From Diphasiastrum complanatum (lineage: Eukaryota > Streptophyta > Lycopodiopsida > Lycopodiales > Lycopodiaceae), in contig CM055094.1 of the NCBI GenBank assembly GCA_029204225.1, positions 21,626,346 to 21,690,345 of the forward strand: 64,000 bases of DNA, read 5' to 3'. The translations under genes and the position numbers were made by a program. This document shows, in pieces, positions 47,871 through 58,859 of this stretch. Within the stretch, counting starts at the first letter, position 1. Each line of letters opens with the position of its first letter. The notes under the pieces were generated by a model. The model had not been told where the DNA came from, ran no database searches, and saw only the letters and a list, made by a program, of their open reading frames with translations.

Positions 47871-48720
47871 TTCTCTGAGGTACATACTTCTAATTATATT
47901 GCAGTCCGTTTTAAGCACATAATCAAATTTTTCCAAAATGAAATCTTTGAAATGTTTCATAAAAGAGCAAGAACATAAAGATAGATTTTCAATTTCAAAA
48001 TTGCAGAAAACATCAAACAGAAAGTACCATTCACTTTTGATGTTAAGTAAGTATGACCAAGCAAACACAATATCATGGAAGGACTTGTGTATATAAGGCC
48101 AAAGATCTGTAATAAAATACAAGTGTAAAAGTGTCTCACATGAATGGTCTCAAACATTCTATTATAGTAGCGCAAATGTAAAAATATCTTTGCCTTGTCA
48201 TTTTGCGTGCTGAGTTGTAGTCGATCCACCGTATTCCTAGTGAGAGTTCTTCTATGTAGATCCTCAACATCTTGCGAGCCAATTAATCCCTGTAAAAGTT
48301 TAGTCTTTTAGCCGGTAAGTCTTCTTTTGCACCACTCCCTTGTCCTTTCTTTCCTTTACATCATGTATACTTCTTTCTTTTTCCCATATTTTGTCCAAAA
48401 ACCACTGAACTAGGGTTGTTTAGGTTGAAAGAACCAGGCCTTTCATTTGAGTTTTGGAAGAATTTATCTTGGACAGTGAAAAAACTTGGTCTTTTGAGGA
48501 GACGTTCAATCTCTTTGATGTTTTCAGCATCTCCTAAGTTGGCAAGGAGTTTAGCAGAAGGGTTTGCAGCAAATCAATCATGTGCTGGCGTAAAAAGAGA
48601 AAAGTAGGTGTGACTTGGCAACATCTCTGGCAAGCTTGTGTAGCCAAAGAAAAAAGCCATTCATCTGATTTTGGAAGAATGCACCAGGAAAGAATTTACT
48701 AAGATTGTTCATCATGAAAC
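47871..48720 (+). repeat. Module P with best short frame
   Basis: The frame 48416-48607 (FRLKEPGLSFEFWKNLSW, RRRSISLMFSASPKLARS, to VKREK stop) is the clearest version of the P peptide. It could be a captured exon; not recognised. Confidence 0.45.
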
Positions 48721-49700
48721 ACGATGACCCAAAAAAGAAAAGAAATGACATGGAGACCCATTTTTTTGTTTGTCGTTTTTTTGTTTAATTTTATAAAAAA
48801 TATATCCATTTTTAAAATGTTTTAAATAAAGATATTGTAATGCTAAAAAAAATGTTGTATTTTGCAAGAAAATTAATCAACCTACCTAAATTTTGTTAAT
48901 AGATTTTTGTTAATAATTGCAAATTAGCTTATATGAAATAATAATACTGTTCAAAATGAAATCATTGGACACAATCATTTGAATAACTAAAAAAAATCTT
49001 TTTGCTTATTAAAACAAAAGTTTTCAATGTTTTTTTAAGAATTTTAAAAGTGTTTTGAATTACAATTCTTGTATCAAGAAAAATATTTTTTAAATTATGA
49101 CAAAATTTTAATCAGTATTTAAATCTTTACTTATATTTAAACATTAAATGATTGCAAATGAAATTATTTCTAAAAACTTCTTATAAAAACACAACGAAAA
49201 ATTAAAATATTAAAAACCTGCAGTTCGTTGCAATTTTAGTTTTGCTAATATTTAAATCATGAAAAAACTACTAAATCTATATTTTTAATACAAACAAATT
49301 TAAAAACATTAAATTAATCAAAAATATTTCAATACACAATATTTCAAAAAATATAAACGCAATTGTTTTCTAAAATAAAACTGAATTTATTACTCCCAGA
49401 AATCATCAAGATCATTTACATTTTTTGTTTTTTTTAAGAAGCAATTGTAGTGTCAATTGGCACCTCTTCTTCCTTGACAACTGTAACCACATTTATCCTG
49501 AACTAGGACATCAGCAAGCTCCCCTTTATCACCCACTTTTCCACTAGTAGGAGGTTGGGGTTCTTTTTGATAAAAATACAGCAAAATAAATCCATTTGAT
49601 TCTAGAAATGATGGAGAAAGCACCTACTTAAAATCCAAACAAGATCTAGAAGCTAGATTACTAATCAATGCATTGATTCCTAGTTTATCTTGGCTTGAAC
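48721..49700 (+). repeat. T module, copy 4, with shared flank
   Basis: AT-rich T to about 49440, then the flank leading to the LTR. No coding seen. Confidence 0.7.
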
Positions 49701-50245
49701 TCCATGAATTATCTCCAAAACTCTTCACACATGTGGATGTACGGCTTGCTGCTGCCTGCGTACTGTACCTGCAACTCCAATCTCATTCAATGATCATAAA
49801 AATCATAAGCCAATAGCATTCATCAGTCAAATCATAGACTCAAACTAGTCAAGAAGGAAAATCTTAATTTTGCTCATAATTGGATGGAAATCCCATCACA
49901 TATTTATACATGTAGAGCTCGAATTTGAGTGTATTACGACTTCTATGTAATCATCACAACCTAACCCTAACATCCAACCTAAAGATCTTGTTGATCCACC
50001 CTAGTTAGGATCGATACCTCGAGATCCAAAAACAATGCAAAAACTACTATTTTAAGCTCCTACTTTTTTTCTACCCTATCTATGCACTCTTTGGACACAT
50101 TCCAAAGGTACCATTCCAAAGCTAGGTTAATAATTTGACTTAAAATAAGGTATCCTATGCTTCTGGCATGTGTGACATCCCACATCATGGCCTCAAAGTC
50201 ATTTACAAGTGGAATTTATGCAAACTAGCTTGTGTAAATTTAACA
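49701..50245 (-). mobile_element. Copia LTR-like sequence, inverted
   Basis: TGTTAAATTT start at 50245 on the minus strand, polypurine complement CTCCTCCTC at 50246-50254. The TATAAATA-like box is changed here (CATATTTATACATG near 49897-49910). Inner end approximate. Confidence 0.55.
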
Positions 50246-51240
50246 CTCCTCCTCACAACTAGTTTGAAGATAACATAGAGTTGCTATCAACCCTAGGGCT
50301 GACCTTAACTTCACAAATGCAGCTCTTTGAAGTGGTTTAGTGAGGATATCAGCAACACATTCACTACTTGCCACATGCTCCAAAGATATCTCCTTAGATT
50401 GCACCTTCTCTGACACAAAATGATGAGAGATCTCGATATGTTTTGGTCTTGCATGGAAGATTGGGTTGGTTGCAAGGTGTTGGACTGAAATGTTGTCATT
50501 GTAGAGAGTTGGAACATCATATAAACTTTGCTAAGGATCTTGGAAGTCCTGAGGCAAGCTCCTCCTTGCACATGATCTCCATGGATTTTGAGTTGATGTG
50601 GCCAAGTCTTTTGTGCCGTAGAATATGGTTGGATAGCTTGGTCTCCTTGGCTAGCATCACAATATTAGCATCCACATAGGCATCTAGTTTGAACAATCTT
50701 CCAAACCTTATGTCTTTAGCAATGATCTTGCCATCCTTCTTGATGTTACATGTATTTGTGGAGAACTCCACAATCAAACCATTGTCAAGCAATTGTCCTA
50801 CACTAAGCAAGTTCTTAGTGATACTAGAAATGTAAAGTACTCCATCAATCTTCATTTTCCTTGAAAATCCCAAGCATAAAGGTATGGATCCTATTCCTTC
50901 TATATTATAAGCATAATTATTTGCTATAAAAATTTACGTGATAGGTCCTTCATATGTAGATAAGGTTGAAAAACACTCCCTCTTACTTGTCATGTGGGAG
51001 CTAGCCCCACTATCTATCCACCAAGGGTCTTCACCTCTTATGCTTGAAGAAGAGAAAGTTGACATCATGACAAAATCTTCATGAGAGCTTTCCTCTTCCT
51101 CTTGACCAAGATTTGCTAGACTTTGAGTTTGCTTCTTCTTGAATAGATGCAAAATAGAAATGATTAAAAGACTAGATATCCCACTACCTAGGGACTTGAT
51201 AAAGCCCAAAACTTGACCTCTCAATAAGATCCTACCCGAT
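50246..51240 (-). pseudogene. Internally deleted copia element, copy 5
   Basis: Frame 51224-50934 with FKKKQTQSLANLGQEEEE and WWIDSGASSHMTS, ending at the shared stop after TYEGPIT. 50873-50517 continues through NLLSVGQLLDNG, LAKETKLSNHILRHKRLGHI and MCKEEL, then the deletion joint. The RNase H tail (RPKHIEISHHF, VADILTKPL, LRSALGL) follows to 50246. It is the most complete copy of the deletion derivative after 18.2-19.3 kb. Confidence 0.8.
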
Positions 51241-52435
51241 CTTAAGCCAAATCATATCTATTAATGTTAACAAGAATGGAAACTAGCTTGAATTTGCATA
51301 GAAATTGGATGTAGAACTGCCTCCTCCTTGATCTCGACTTCACAAGGATATAGGATTCACCTAACCTGAACCAAAAGGAATCATATGCACATAAATATGC
51401 CTCTTCAAATAATTCCTACAAGATCAGTTGAATCATCAAGCAATAATCAATCCAAACTATATCACAAATCAAGCAAAATTGAGCACAATCTTGACTAGAA
51501 TTGCATTCACTTGATGAGCAATTGTCAAAAACTTTGGGCTGACCCTAAAATTTAATTTCTAAGATCTCAATAAGTCTAAGAACTAACTATCACAGTACCA
51601 AAGATAAGGATCTACCTTCCTTTTGATTGATTGAAAACTACGTGGCGATATATTAATCTCAACATCCATTGGAGTGAGCTTCCGATCCACTTGAACACGA
51701 AACTTACAAGACTATTTGCTTCATGATGTAAATGTGAATCCAACTTATCAACAATGTGATTCCCTAGTGCACAATGTGTCACTATCATCACGTGGCAGAA
51801 AGTGATTCACTTTTGTGCATATGTTCCATAGAGATGTGAGACACTTTACCGCAAATAGGCTTGAAAAAATTGGAAGGTAATTTGGTTGTACAAGAAGCAA
51901 GCGTTAAAAAATGAAGGGGCCTAGACAAATTTTTTCAAGGCTATGTCCTTGGAGGTGGCCAATAATCAACTCCAAGCATCTACGATGAACTACAACAACA
52001 CTTGGCTTAACACACAAGCTTCAAACTTTCAAGAATTCTTCAGGAACTACAAAGAACATGTTTAAGCTTAAAGACAAGTGGATGCAAAAACATCAGTATG
52101 TCTTGAAAACTTCCATACATGTGTATACATTGTTAATTTTAGAGCTCTAGGACTATGGCACATGCAAAGGGGGGTACCATTATGTTGCATTTAAGAGTTA
52201 AGGATCAAGCAAATACTTATAAAACTGGTATATGACAAGTTAGACACAATGATAAATTCATGAGAACAAGTTAGTGAAGCTCAAGTTAGTGAGTCCCAAT
52301 TTGTTACCTTGCTATTTGTGAACTTCCCCAAGATAAGATCAAAAAAACTTTTAATATTACGAATGACAACCACGAAGCTATCATAGTTTCAATCGACATC
52401 GATATAAATAAACAACAAAAATCATCACATACATG
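51241..52435 (-). repeat. Leader, linker and Y end
   Basis: Copia leader 51300-51910, with about 120 bp lost at ACGTGGCGATATATTAATC, linker to 52170, Y end to 52435. Same order as 28871-29949. Confidence 0.6.
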
Positions 52436-53370
52436 CAAACAAGATGGCAAACACTCATCAATTTTTCTGTGCATGATTCGAGCCGGATTGTCTTCATGCC
52501 CAAATTCCTAGAAATTGGAGATACCGGAACAACAAATTTACATTTTTCTAGAACCTATTGCATCATTATTTGATTGTGCTCTCTTTCTCTTACCTTAAAT
52601 GGTGCAAAAAAGCTACTAGAATATCGAACCAATAATATCACAAGCTACATTCAAATGTGCTAAGATAACATTGGTCCAACCACCACCAACACAACAATCC
52701 AGGCAAAGGACCAAGATACGAGCGAAGCGTCATGCTTCATCAGATGAAACAGACTCAGATGATATGGAGCTTGACCTCACTAGTAACGTATGTAGTTAAC
52801 TGGAAGTTGGATAGCCGCAACGCGTGGGGTCCATACTTCAAGATTCTATTTTCTACCATTAACTAACATAACTTCTCATGTAAATGCAAATCGTATTGCA
52901 CATCAAAGTTTTCTTCCCATCTACTCAAAGCGTTCACATAAAAGAAAAACAGTCTTATCAATCTGAAAATCATGGCAAGAAACTTTGAATATTTTGGATC
53001 ACAATGAGCGCCAACGTGAATCTTGAAATTCAGAAAATACGAAGTGTGTTGGATCAAATGGAACGGCAAGTTTATTCCAAACTTTTGCAATTCAGAAATT
53101 TGCAATTTCAACACACATCTATTGAAAAAATATTTTGCTTATTTTGCTCATAACTGCAAAGCTTTGATTTTGCATATAAAGCAAGAAACTTGGAGTGTGA
53201 TGGATCAAAAAGAGTGCCAAGGTCATTTCAAACTTTTCCAATTAATTTTTTCTATAATTAAGACGAGTTTTAATAGATTACAAGATATATAACAAGTTGG
53301 TTTTCTACTAGATTAATCTATCGATTATTAAGATGTCTAAATATCATCTCCATATTGAAGTCATGTCAAC
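52436..53370 (+). repeat. Region upstream of E, plus-strand copy
   Basis: Contains a short frame with PPPTQQSRQRTKIRAKRHAS followed by an acidic DETDSDDMELD run (about 52677-52790), then the GGATCA-type diverged units and, near 52995-53150, a frame NVNLEIQKIRSVLDQMER. It reaches the E start codon region (MSKYHLHIE, about 53333-53360) and is cut there by minisatellite and (TA)n sequence. Confidence 0.45.
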
Positions 53371-53490
53371 TAGGCCCTGTGCCACGTAGGCTTGAGTGGA
53401 CCTAGAGATCTATATATATATATATAGGTGGGCTCAAATCTCTTGCCATAAAAACCAGCCAAGAAGATAAACTTTCTCAAACCCTAAATA
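53371..53490 (+). repeat. Minisatellite edge and (TA)n before RT
   Basis: CCACGTAGGCTTGAGTGGAC, then a TA run (53411-53426) and GGTGGGCTCAAA. The same edge occurs at 30890-30960 (minus), 38520-38585 and 61880-61925, linking the histone-like unit to the RT unit. One CAAACCCTAAAT lies at about 53480-53491. Confidence 0.65.
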
Positions 53491-54351
53491 TGCCCTACAA
53501 GACACAAAAAACAGCAAGTATCAAATCTAAAAAATCAGCACCAAAATGTGTCGAAACCACACATTAGATGGATGCAAGAACTCGCCCTCCTACAAGCCTT
53601 GTGTGCTGAAAATTTCAGCCTGAAATTGCATTACAAACTCAAAAAACCAACAAGCAAAGAATTAGGTTACCCCCAAAAAAGCAATATTTCTTTGAACGGG
53701 ATTGACGATTTGAAAACTATTATTTCTAAAATGAGTTGTTCGGCATTTAAAATTGCCAAAATGAAATTGCTCAAATACAAACGAATATCCAGAACCAATG
53801 ATTTTAAATGGGTTTCGAAAAATACAGGTTCATATGAATGGAGTACTATAGACCGCAAGAACACTTTATGCATTTGGAATTCCTATTTGATAGACAATTG
53901 CATTATCAGACTTGGGGATCATACTTGGCGACAGGTCGGGGGAATACCAATGGATTTTTCATATTAACCAATGTCTTGTAATTGGTACCTTTCTTTTTTT
54001 AAAATGCAGTTTATTAAGAGGCTTGCAAGATTAGGGGAAATTAAATTTATAAACGACATCAAATATTCGTTCAGGTACATTGACGATATATGCTTTATCA
54101 ATAATCATACGGTTGGACGTTTCCTAGACAAGACTCAAGCAAGAACACCTGACAATCCTTTTTGGATCTATCCCCTGGAATACCTTGAGATAGACGGGAA
54201 CGACAACACATGTAATTTGGTGAACTTTCTGAATATTACATTTACCTTTAACCCGATTACCGGTTGTACACATCTATCCAAATATGATAAAAGAGGAGAC
54301 CTTCCTTTTTGCTTTTTGCAATATATACACCTTGCCTCATATAGACCCTAA
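53491..54351 (+). pseudogene. YIDD reverse transcriptase, copy 3 (longest)
   Basis: One frame of about 285 codons, open upstream to a stop at about 53487, so the true start is unknown. Order: basic Gln/Lys-rich start, WMQELALLQALCAENFSL, SWT-like EWSTIDRKNTLCIWNSYLID, GGIPMD (53938-53955; Gly to Asp in the usual GIPMG), an in-frame TAA (53965-53967; TCA Ser in copy 2), then FRYIDDICFINN (YIDD 54076-54087), FWIYPLEYLEI, FLNITFTF and YDKRGDLPF. The motif order matches RTs near the Penelope-like/TERT side rather than LTR elements. No endonuclease domain was seen. Confidence 0.75.
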
Positions 54352-54363
54352 ACCCTAAACCCC
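54346..54363 (+). repeat. Telomere-type repeat at RT 3' end
   Basis: CCCTAAACCCTAAACCCC, two and a half plant-type telomere units, begins exactly where RT copies 2 and 3 stop matching (after CATATAGACCC). It is followed by a second, 5'-truncated RT tail. The C-rich strand is on the RT sense strand. Confidence 0.65.
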
Positions 54364-54450
54364 ATTACCGGTTGTACACATTTGTCCAAATATGATAAAA
54401 GGGGAGACCTTCCTTTTTGCTTTTTGCAATATATACACCTTGCCGAATAT
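54364..54450 (+). pseudogene. 5'-truncated second RT tail
   Basis: About 87 bp matching the end of RT (ITGCTHLSKYDKRGDLPF and QYIHL), with the same reading frame content but silent and missense differences (CATTTGTCC for CATCTATCC), so it is an independent older copy rather than a polymerase slip of the adjacent one. Confidence 0.65.
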
Positions 54451-54780
54451 AGACTTGTGTTTAACGCATACAATAGATCTGTGGTAGCTCGGGTTAGCTT
54501 GATATGTATCTAGGCAACTAATAAAACAACAACATACCTCTGGATGGCTTCACAAGCTTCTCTAACTCATTCTTATGATACTATCGTTATGTCTAACTTT
54601 CCAAATACTAGATGCAAGAGTATTTGACAGATTCCTAATTCTTTACTCTCCAAGTGTTGTTTGTAGCTCATCGTAGATGCTTTGAGAATAATGTTACTAG
54701 TTATATTAATTGGGGGGGGGGGATTTTGGATTTTTTGCTCTTGAATAGGGATTTTGGAAGTTCCTTTATTGCATTTAGGT
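54451..54780 (-). repeat. X-type end repeat with G11
   Basis: Inverted version of 16461-16695, with a G run at 54712-54722. Together with 16461-16695 it shows that RT tails repeatedly abut this end repeat. Confidence 0.6.
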
Positions 54781-55980
54781 TTGCCATTACTTTTTCCCTA
54801 TTTACGTTTTTGGGTTAAGGCAATTGAAAGCCTTAAAAAAAAAAGCAATTTTTGTTGAGTACTTTGTAGACCTAGCAACCGTATCCTTTTAGAGGTGTAT
54901 GCTATTTTTTTCCATTTGAAAAGGGCTTCTAATAATCACTTAAGGGTCAATTGATTGGAAATTGGCACATTGGCAATTCATAGTATGGATTGTCAGCCGA
55001 TTACCAAAAGGAGTGCAAAGGGAATGTCCTCCATATTGAAAGATGCTATCCGAGTAGCTAAAGCCTATGATAGCACCGTGATTGCCTCACGGAAGAGTAT
55101 GCACAGCCAATCAGCCCAAAAGCCTAAGAATGAAAATCCAAAAAATAATAAGATAAAAAATCTATTTTTTGATGAACTAGAAGCTACTGCTTGCCAACAA
55201 ACTTGGGCATCATGTCAAACAGAGATCCGAGAGGAAAAATAAATCAACAAGTTTCATGGCGATGGATTTACCGACAGGTAAATTGAAAGTCGATTTGTTA
55301 AATGGTTGTGAATTGAAAGTTGATTTGTTAAATGGTTGTGAATATACCTGTAACTTCAGTACACTTTCTTTCAAGTCTAATCAATGGTTTCAAGTTAAAG
55401 GCAATATTCTAGGGAAAGACATAAGTATAATGTTTGATTTTGGAGGTACTCACAACTTTTTGAATGTGCGGCTTGTATAGAAGCTTCGAGTGCCCACCAT
55501 GGCCAGTGATCAACATTATGTGGTCATCTAGCCTCAGGGTCAGACACAGAAGTTTGGGATGCGAAAGTCCCTAATTTGGAGGTTCGGGTGCAAGATTATG
55601 TTGAGCGGCTCGACTTCCATGTTATGAATCTTGATAGAACTTATGTAATCCTATGATATGAATGGTTTTTTGATAAATCAGATTCGTTGAAAATAGATTT
55701 TAAAAACCATACTATTGTATTTAAAGATAAGTTTGACCAGATAGTCTCTATTTATAGGTAGACTAATGTACTCCCATCACCGATGGTTTCCTCTGCGGAA
55801 GTTATGGAAAAACTACATAATTCTAAGTATGAGCTTTTTCATCTTGTTTTGAAATCTCGTATGCATTGTGATGTGAATGTGTTAACATGCTTTAACACCA
55901 AAAATTAGCATCAAGAACAGCTTTTAATGCAATATGTAAAACAAGAGTTCAATGATGTTTTTCCTAAATAGCTAAGATTT
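54781..55980 (+). pseudogene. Ty3/gypsy gag-protease fragment (longest gypsy copy)
   Basis: Gag-like frame 54955-55242 (QPITKRSAKGMSSILKDAIR to QTEIREEK stop), then a protease frame 55256-55480. The latter starts with a 30-bp direct duplication (KVDLLNGCE twice) and contains WFQVKGNILGKDISIMFDFGGTHNFLN. D-F-G stands where retropepsins have D-S/T-G (55436-55444). After frameshifts, DYVERLDFHVMNLDRTYVIL and YEWFFDKS follow, then FKDKFDQIVSIY and QEFNDVFPK at the RT border. RT, RNase H and integrase are absent. This copy shows that the shorter G fragments elsewhere are gypsy. Confidence 0.75.
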
Positions 55981-56474
55981 TCTGAGGTACATACTTCTAA
56001 TTATATTGCAGTCCGTTGTTAGCACAAAATCAAATTTTTCTGAAATGAAATCTTTGAAATGTTTTAGAAAATAACAAGAACGTAAAGATAGGTTTTCAAT
56101 TTCAAAATTGTAGAAAACATCAAACAGAAAGTACCATTCACTTTTGATGTTAGGTAAGTATGACCAAGCAAACACAATATCATGGAAGGACTTGTGTATA
56201 TAAGGCCAAAGATTGTAATAAAATACGAGTGTAAAAGTGTCTCACATGAATGGTCTCAAACATTCTATTACAGTAGCGTAAATGTAAAAAGAGTTTAGCA
56301 TAAGGGTTTGCAGCAAATCAATCATGTGCTGGCGTAAAAAGAGAAAAGTATATGTGACTTGACAACATCTCTGGCGAGCTTGTGTAGCCAAAGAAAAAAG
56401 CCATTCATCTAATTTTGGAAGGATGCACCAGGGAAGAATTTACTAAGATTGTTCATCATGAAACACGATGATCC
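55981..56474 (+). repeat. Module P, internally deleted
   Basis: P sequence with a jump at GTAAATGTAAAAAGAGTTTAGC (about 56290), removing roughly 390 bp including most of the short frame. Non-coding. Confidence 0.55.
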
Positions 56475-56825
56475 CAAAAAAAATAAATGACATGGAGACC
56501 CATTTTTTTTTAATTTTATAAAAAAAATATCCATATTTAAAATGCTTCAAATAAAGATATTGTAATGCTAAAAAAAATGTTGTATTTTGCAAGAAAATTA
56601 ATCAAGCTACTAAAATTTTGTTAATAGATTTTTATTAATAATTGCACATCAGCTTATATGAAATAATAATACTATTCAAAATAAAATCATTGGACACAAC
56701 CATTAGAATAACTAAAAAAAAACTTTTTGCTTATTAAAACAAAAGTTTTTAATTTTTTTTTAAAAATTTTAAAAGTGTTTTAAATTACAATTCTTGTATC
56801 AAGAAAAATATTTTTTAAATTATGA
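56475..56825 (+). repeat. T module, copy 5 (truncated)
   Basis: Left half of T only, cut at TTAAATTATGACC and joined to a scrap of copia leader. Confidence 0.65.
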
Positions 56826-57394
56826 CCTAACCCGAACCAAAAGGAATCATATGCACATAAATATGCCTCTTCAAATCATTCCTACAAGATCAGTTGAATC
56901 ATCATGCAATAATCAGCGTTTCCACATCCTATCAGAGCAACATTGCTCCAAAGTTTTTCACAAATTTCTAGTCTCCATACATTGCCGAGCAATACTCTAC
57001 ATACACTGCTCAGAGAGCCTAGCCCCCATGTTCTGCAATCACTGTGGACCAAGCCAAGCGTCCATACTCTGCATTCACTGTAGACTGAACTGAACGTCCA
57101 TACTCTGCATACAAAGTTGACTGAACTGAGTCCATCCAAAGATGACCGATCCGAAGCCCTCCACAGTCGACCGAGCCGAGACTCCATTTGTCTGTTACCA
57201 GAGCCGAACCTTCAACAGAGTCATCAGCCGAGTCCAGAATTGTCTGCCACAACATCTTCCAGTTCTGATGACCCAACTCAAGACATAATTGACATCACCA
57301 TGGAAAGCCTCGATATCTCTGAGATGAACACTTGGTACCAGGAGACACACTAGTTCCTGAGCCACATAGAGTTCCAACTTCCTCTTTTGATCAG
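56826..57394 (+). repeat. Copia leader scrap and module B, copy 9
   Basis: 56826-56915 is inverted copia leader; B enters at CGTTTCCACATCC (about 56917). The minisatellite (about 56985-57120) is more diverged than elsewhere, with AACTGAACGTCC for AGCCGAGCGTCC, suggesting an older copy. Confidence 0.55.
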
Positions 57395-58260
57395 TGGCTA
57401 TCAGAGCCCGTTTCGATTGCATATTGCTTATAACCACATCGACAGATTTTCCAGTTCATGTTACCTCCTAACCAAAATTTTGTTTATATTATCCCTATTT
57501 CTGGAGCTGACCTCAATACATTTGACTTCCCTAGGGGACCAAACACAGTCAATATGACCCTCAAAAAGATTGAATCCACAACATACTTCAAATATAGAGA
57601 CCCCTCAGTGGACAAACGGGAAAAAAAGATGGTTACCGTATCGAGGTCATAAATGATAAGCCCTTAGCTGCTCCGTGCGCCTATCTAACGAAATATACAT
57701 AGGGCTATAGGTCCAAGATCACGCGTATCCCCATGAAAATATTCCACATGATGGCTGATTCTAAACTACACGATCAGAACCTTTATGATTGGGCCCAGTT
57801 TGCTTCCAACTGTCTCCATGACTATATCAAGAACAAGCAAACCTCCAGTCATTGGGCTATCTTCTGATAGATGTCACTTTGCAGCAGTTGAGCCACTGAC
57901 CTCGATTTTGAGACCACTTGATGCTAGCAGATAAAAGCTTGGGAGACTCCCTCAGAACCACCCAATAATACCAACTCTACTTCCAGGCCTATTGCAACAG
58001 ATTCCACGCAAGCGGCTTCTCAAAAGAGAAAGAGTTCCTTCTCTCCACAAGGGCCAACTGCAAAGCACCAAACGGTCGACCTAGTGAAGCTTACATCGAG
58101 AAAGACACCCATGTACTCTATGTCACAGACGAAGGATCGATACAAGCGAAGTGTCATGCTTCATCAGATGAAACAGACTCAAATGATATGGAGATTACAT
58201 TCGAGGAGTTCCATGGCCCAAAAGGGCTATCTAATAAATGCCACGTAAGAGAGAGAAATC
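57395..58260 (+). pseudogene. Module U protein fragment with extended 3' part
   Basis: U blocks to about 57960 with frameshifts, then sequence not present in the other copies. A frame without ATG at about 57968-58264 reads YQLYFQAYCNRFHASGFSKE, KCHASSDETDSNDMEITFEE and FHGPKGLSNKCHVRERNH stop. The DETDSND stretch is shared with the region upstream of E, suggesting that U and the E upstream frame were parts of one larger unit. No domain recognised. Confidence 0.45.
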
Positions 58261-58859
58261 ATTGAATTTTAAAACTCCGACCGAGTTTTTGGTCTGCCCA
58301 CACAACTCCGATGACTTGACCTCACTAGTAACATATGTAGTTAACTGGAAGTTGGGTAGCCGCAACGCATGGGGTCCATACTTCAAGATTCTATTTTCTA
58401 CCATTAACTAACATGACTTCTCATGTAAATGCAAATCGTATTGCACATCAAAGTTTTCTTTCCATCTACTAAAGCGTTCACATCAAAGAAAAACACTTAT
58501 CGATCAGCAAATCATGGCAAGAAACTTTGACTATTTTGGATCACAATGAGTGTCATCGTGAATTTAAATTTTTGAAATTCAGAAAATACGGAGTGTGTTG
58601 GATCAAATGGAGCGGCAAGGTTATCTCAAACTTTTGCAATTCAAAAATTTGCAATTTCAACATACATCTATTGAAAAAATATTTTGCTTATTTTGCTCAT
58701 AACTGCAAAGCTTTGATTTTGCATATAAAGCAAGAAACATAGAGTGTGATGGATCAAAAAGAGTGCCAAGGTCATTTCAAACTTTTCCAATTATTATTTT
58801 TTTTATAATTAAGACGAGTTTTAATAGCTTACAAGGTATATAACAAGTGGGTTTTCTAC
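58261..58859 (+). repeat. Region upstream of E
   Basis: Third copy of the upstream region with the GGATCA-type units; leads without interruption into E. The frame 58527-58742 is not conserved as an ORF at 53.0 kb. Confidence 0.45.
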
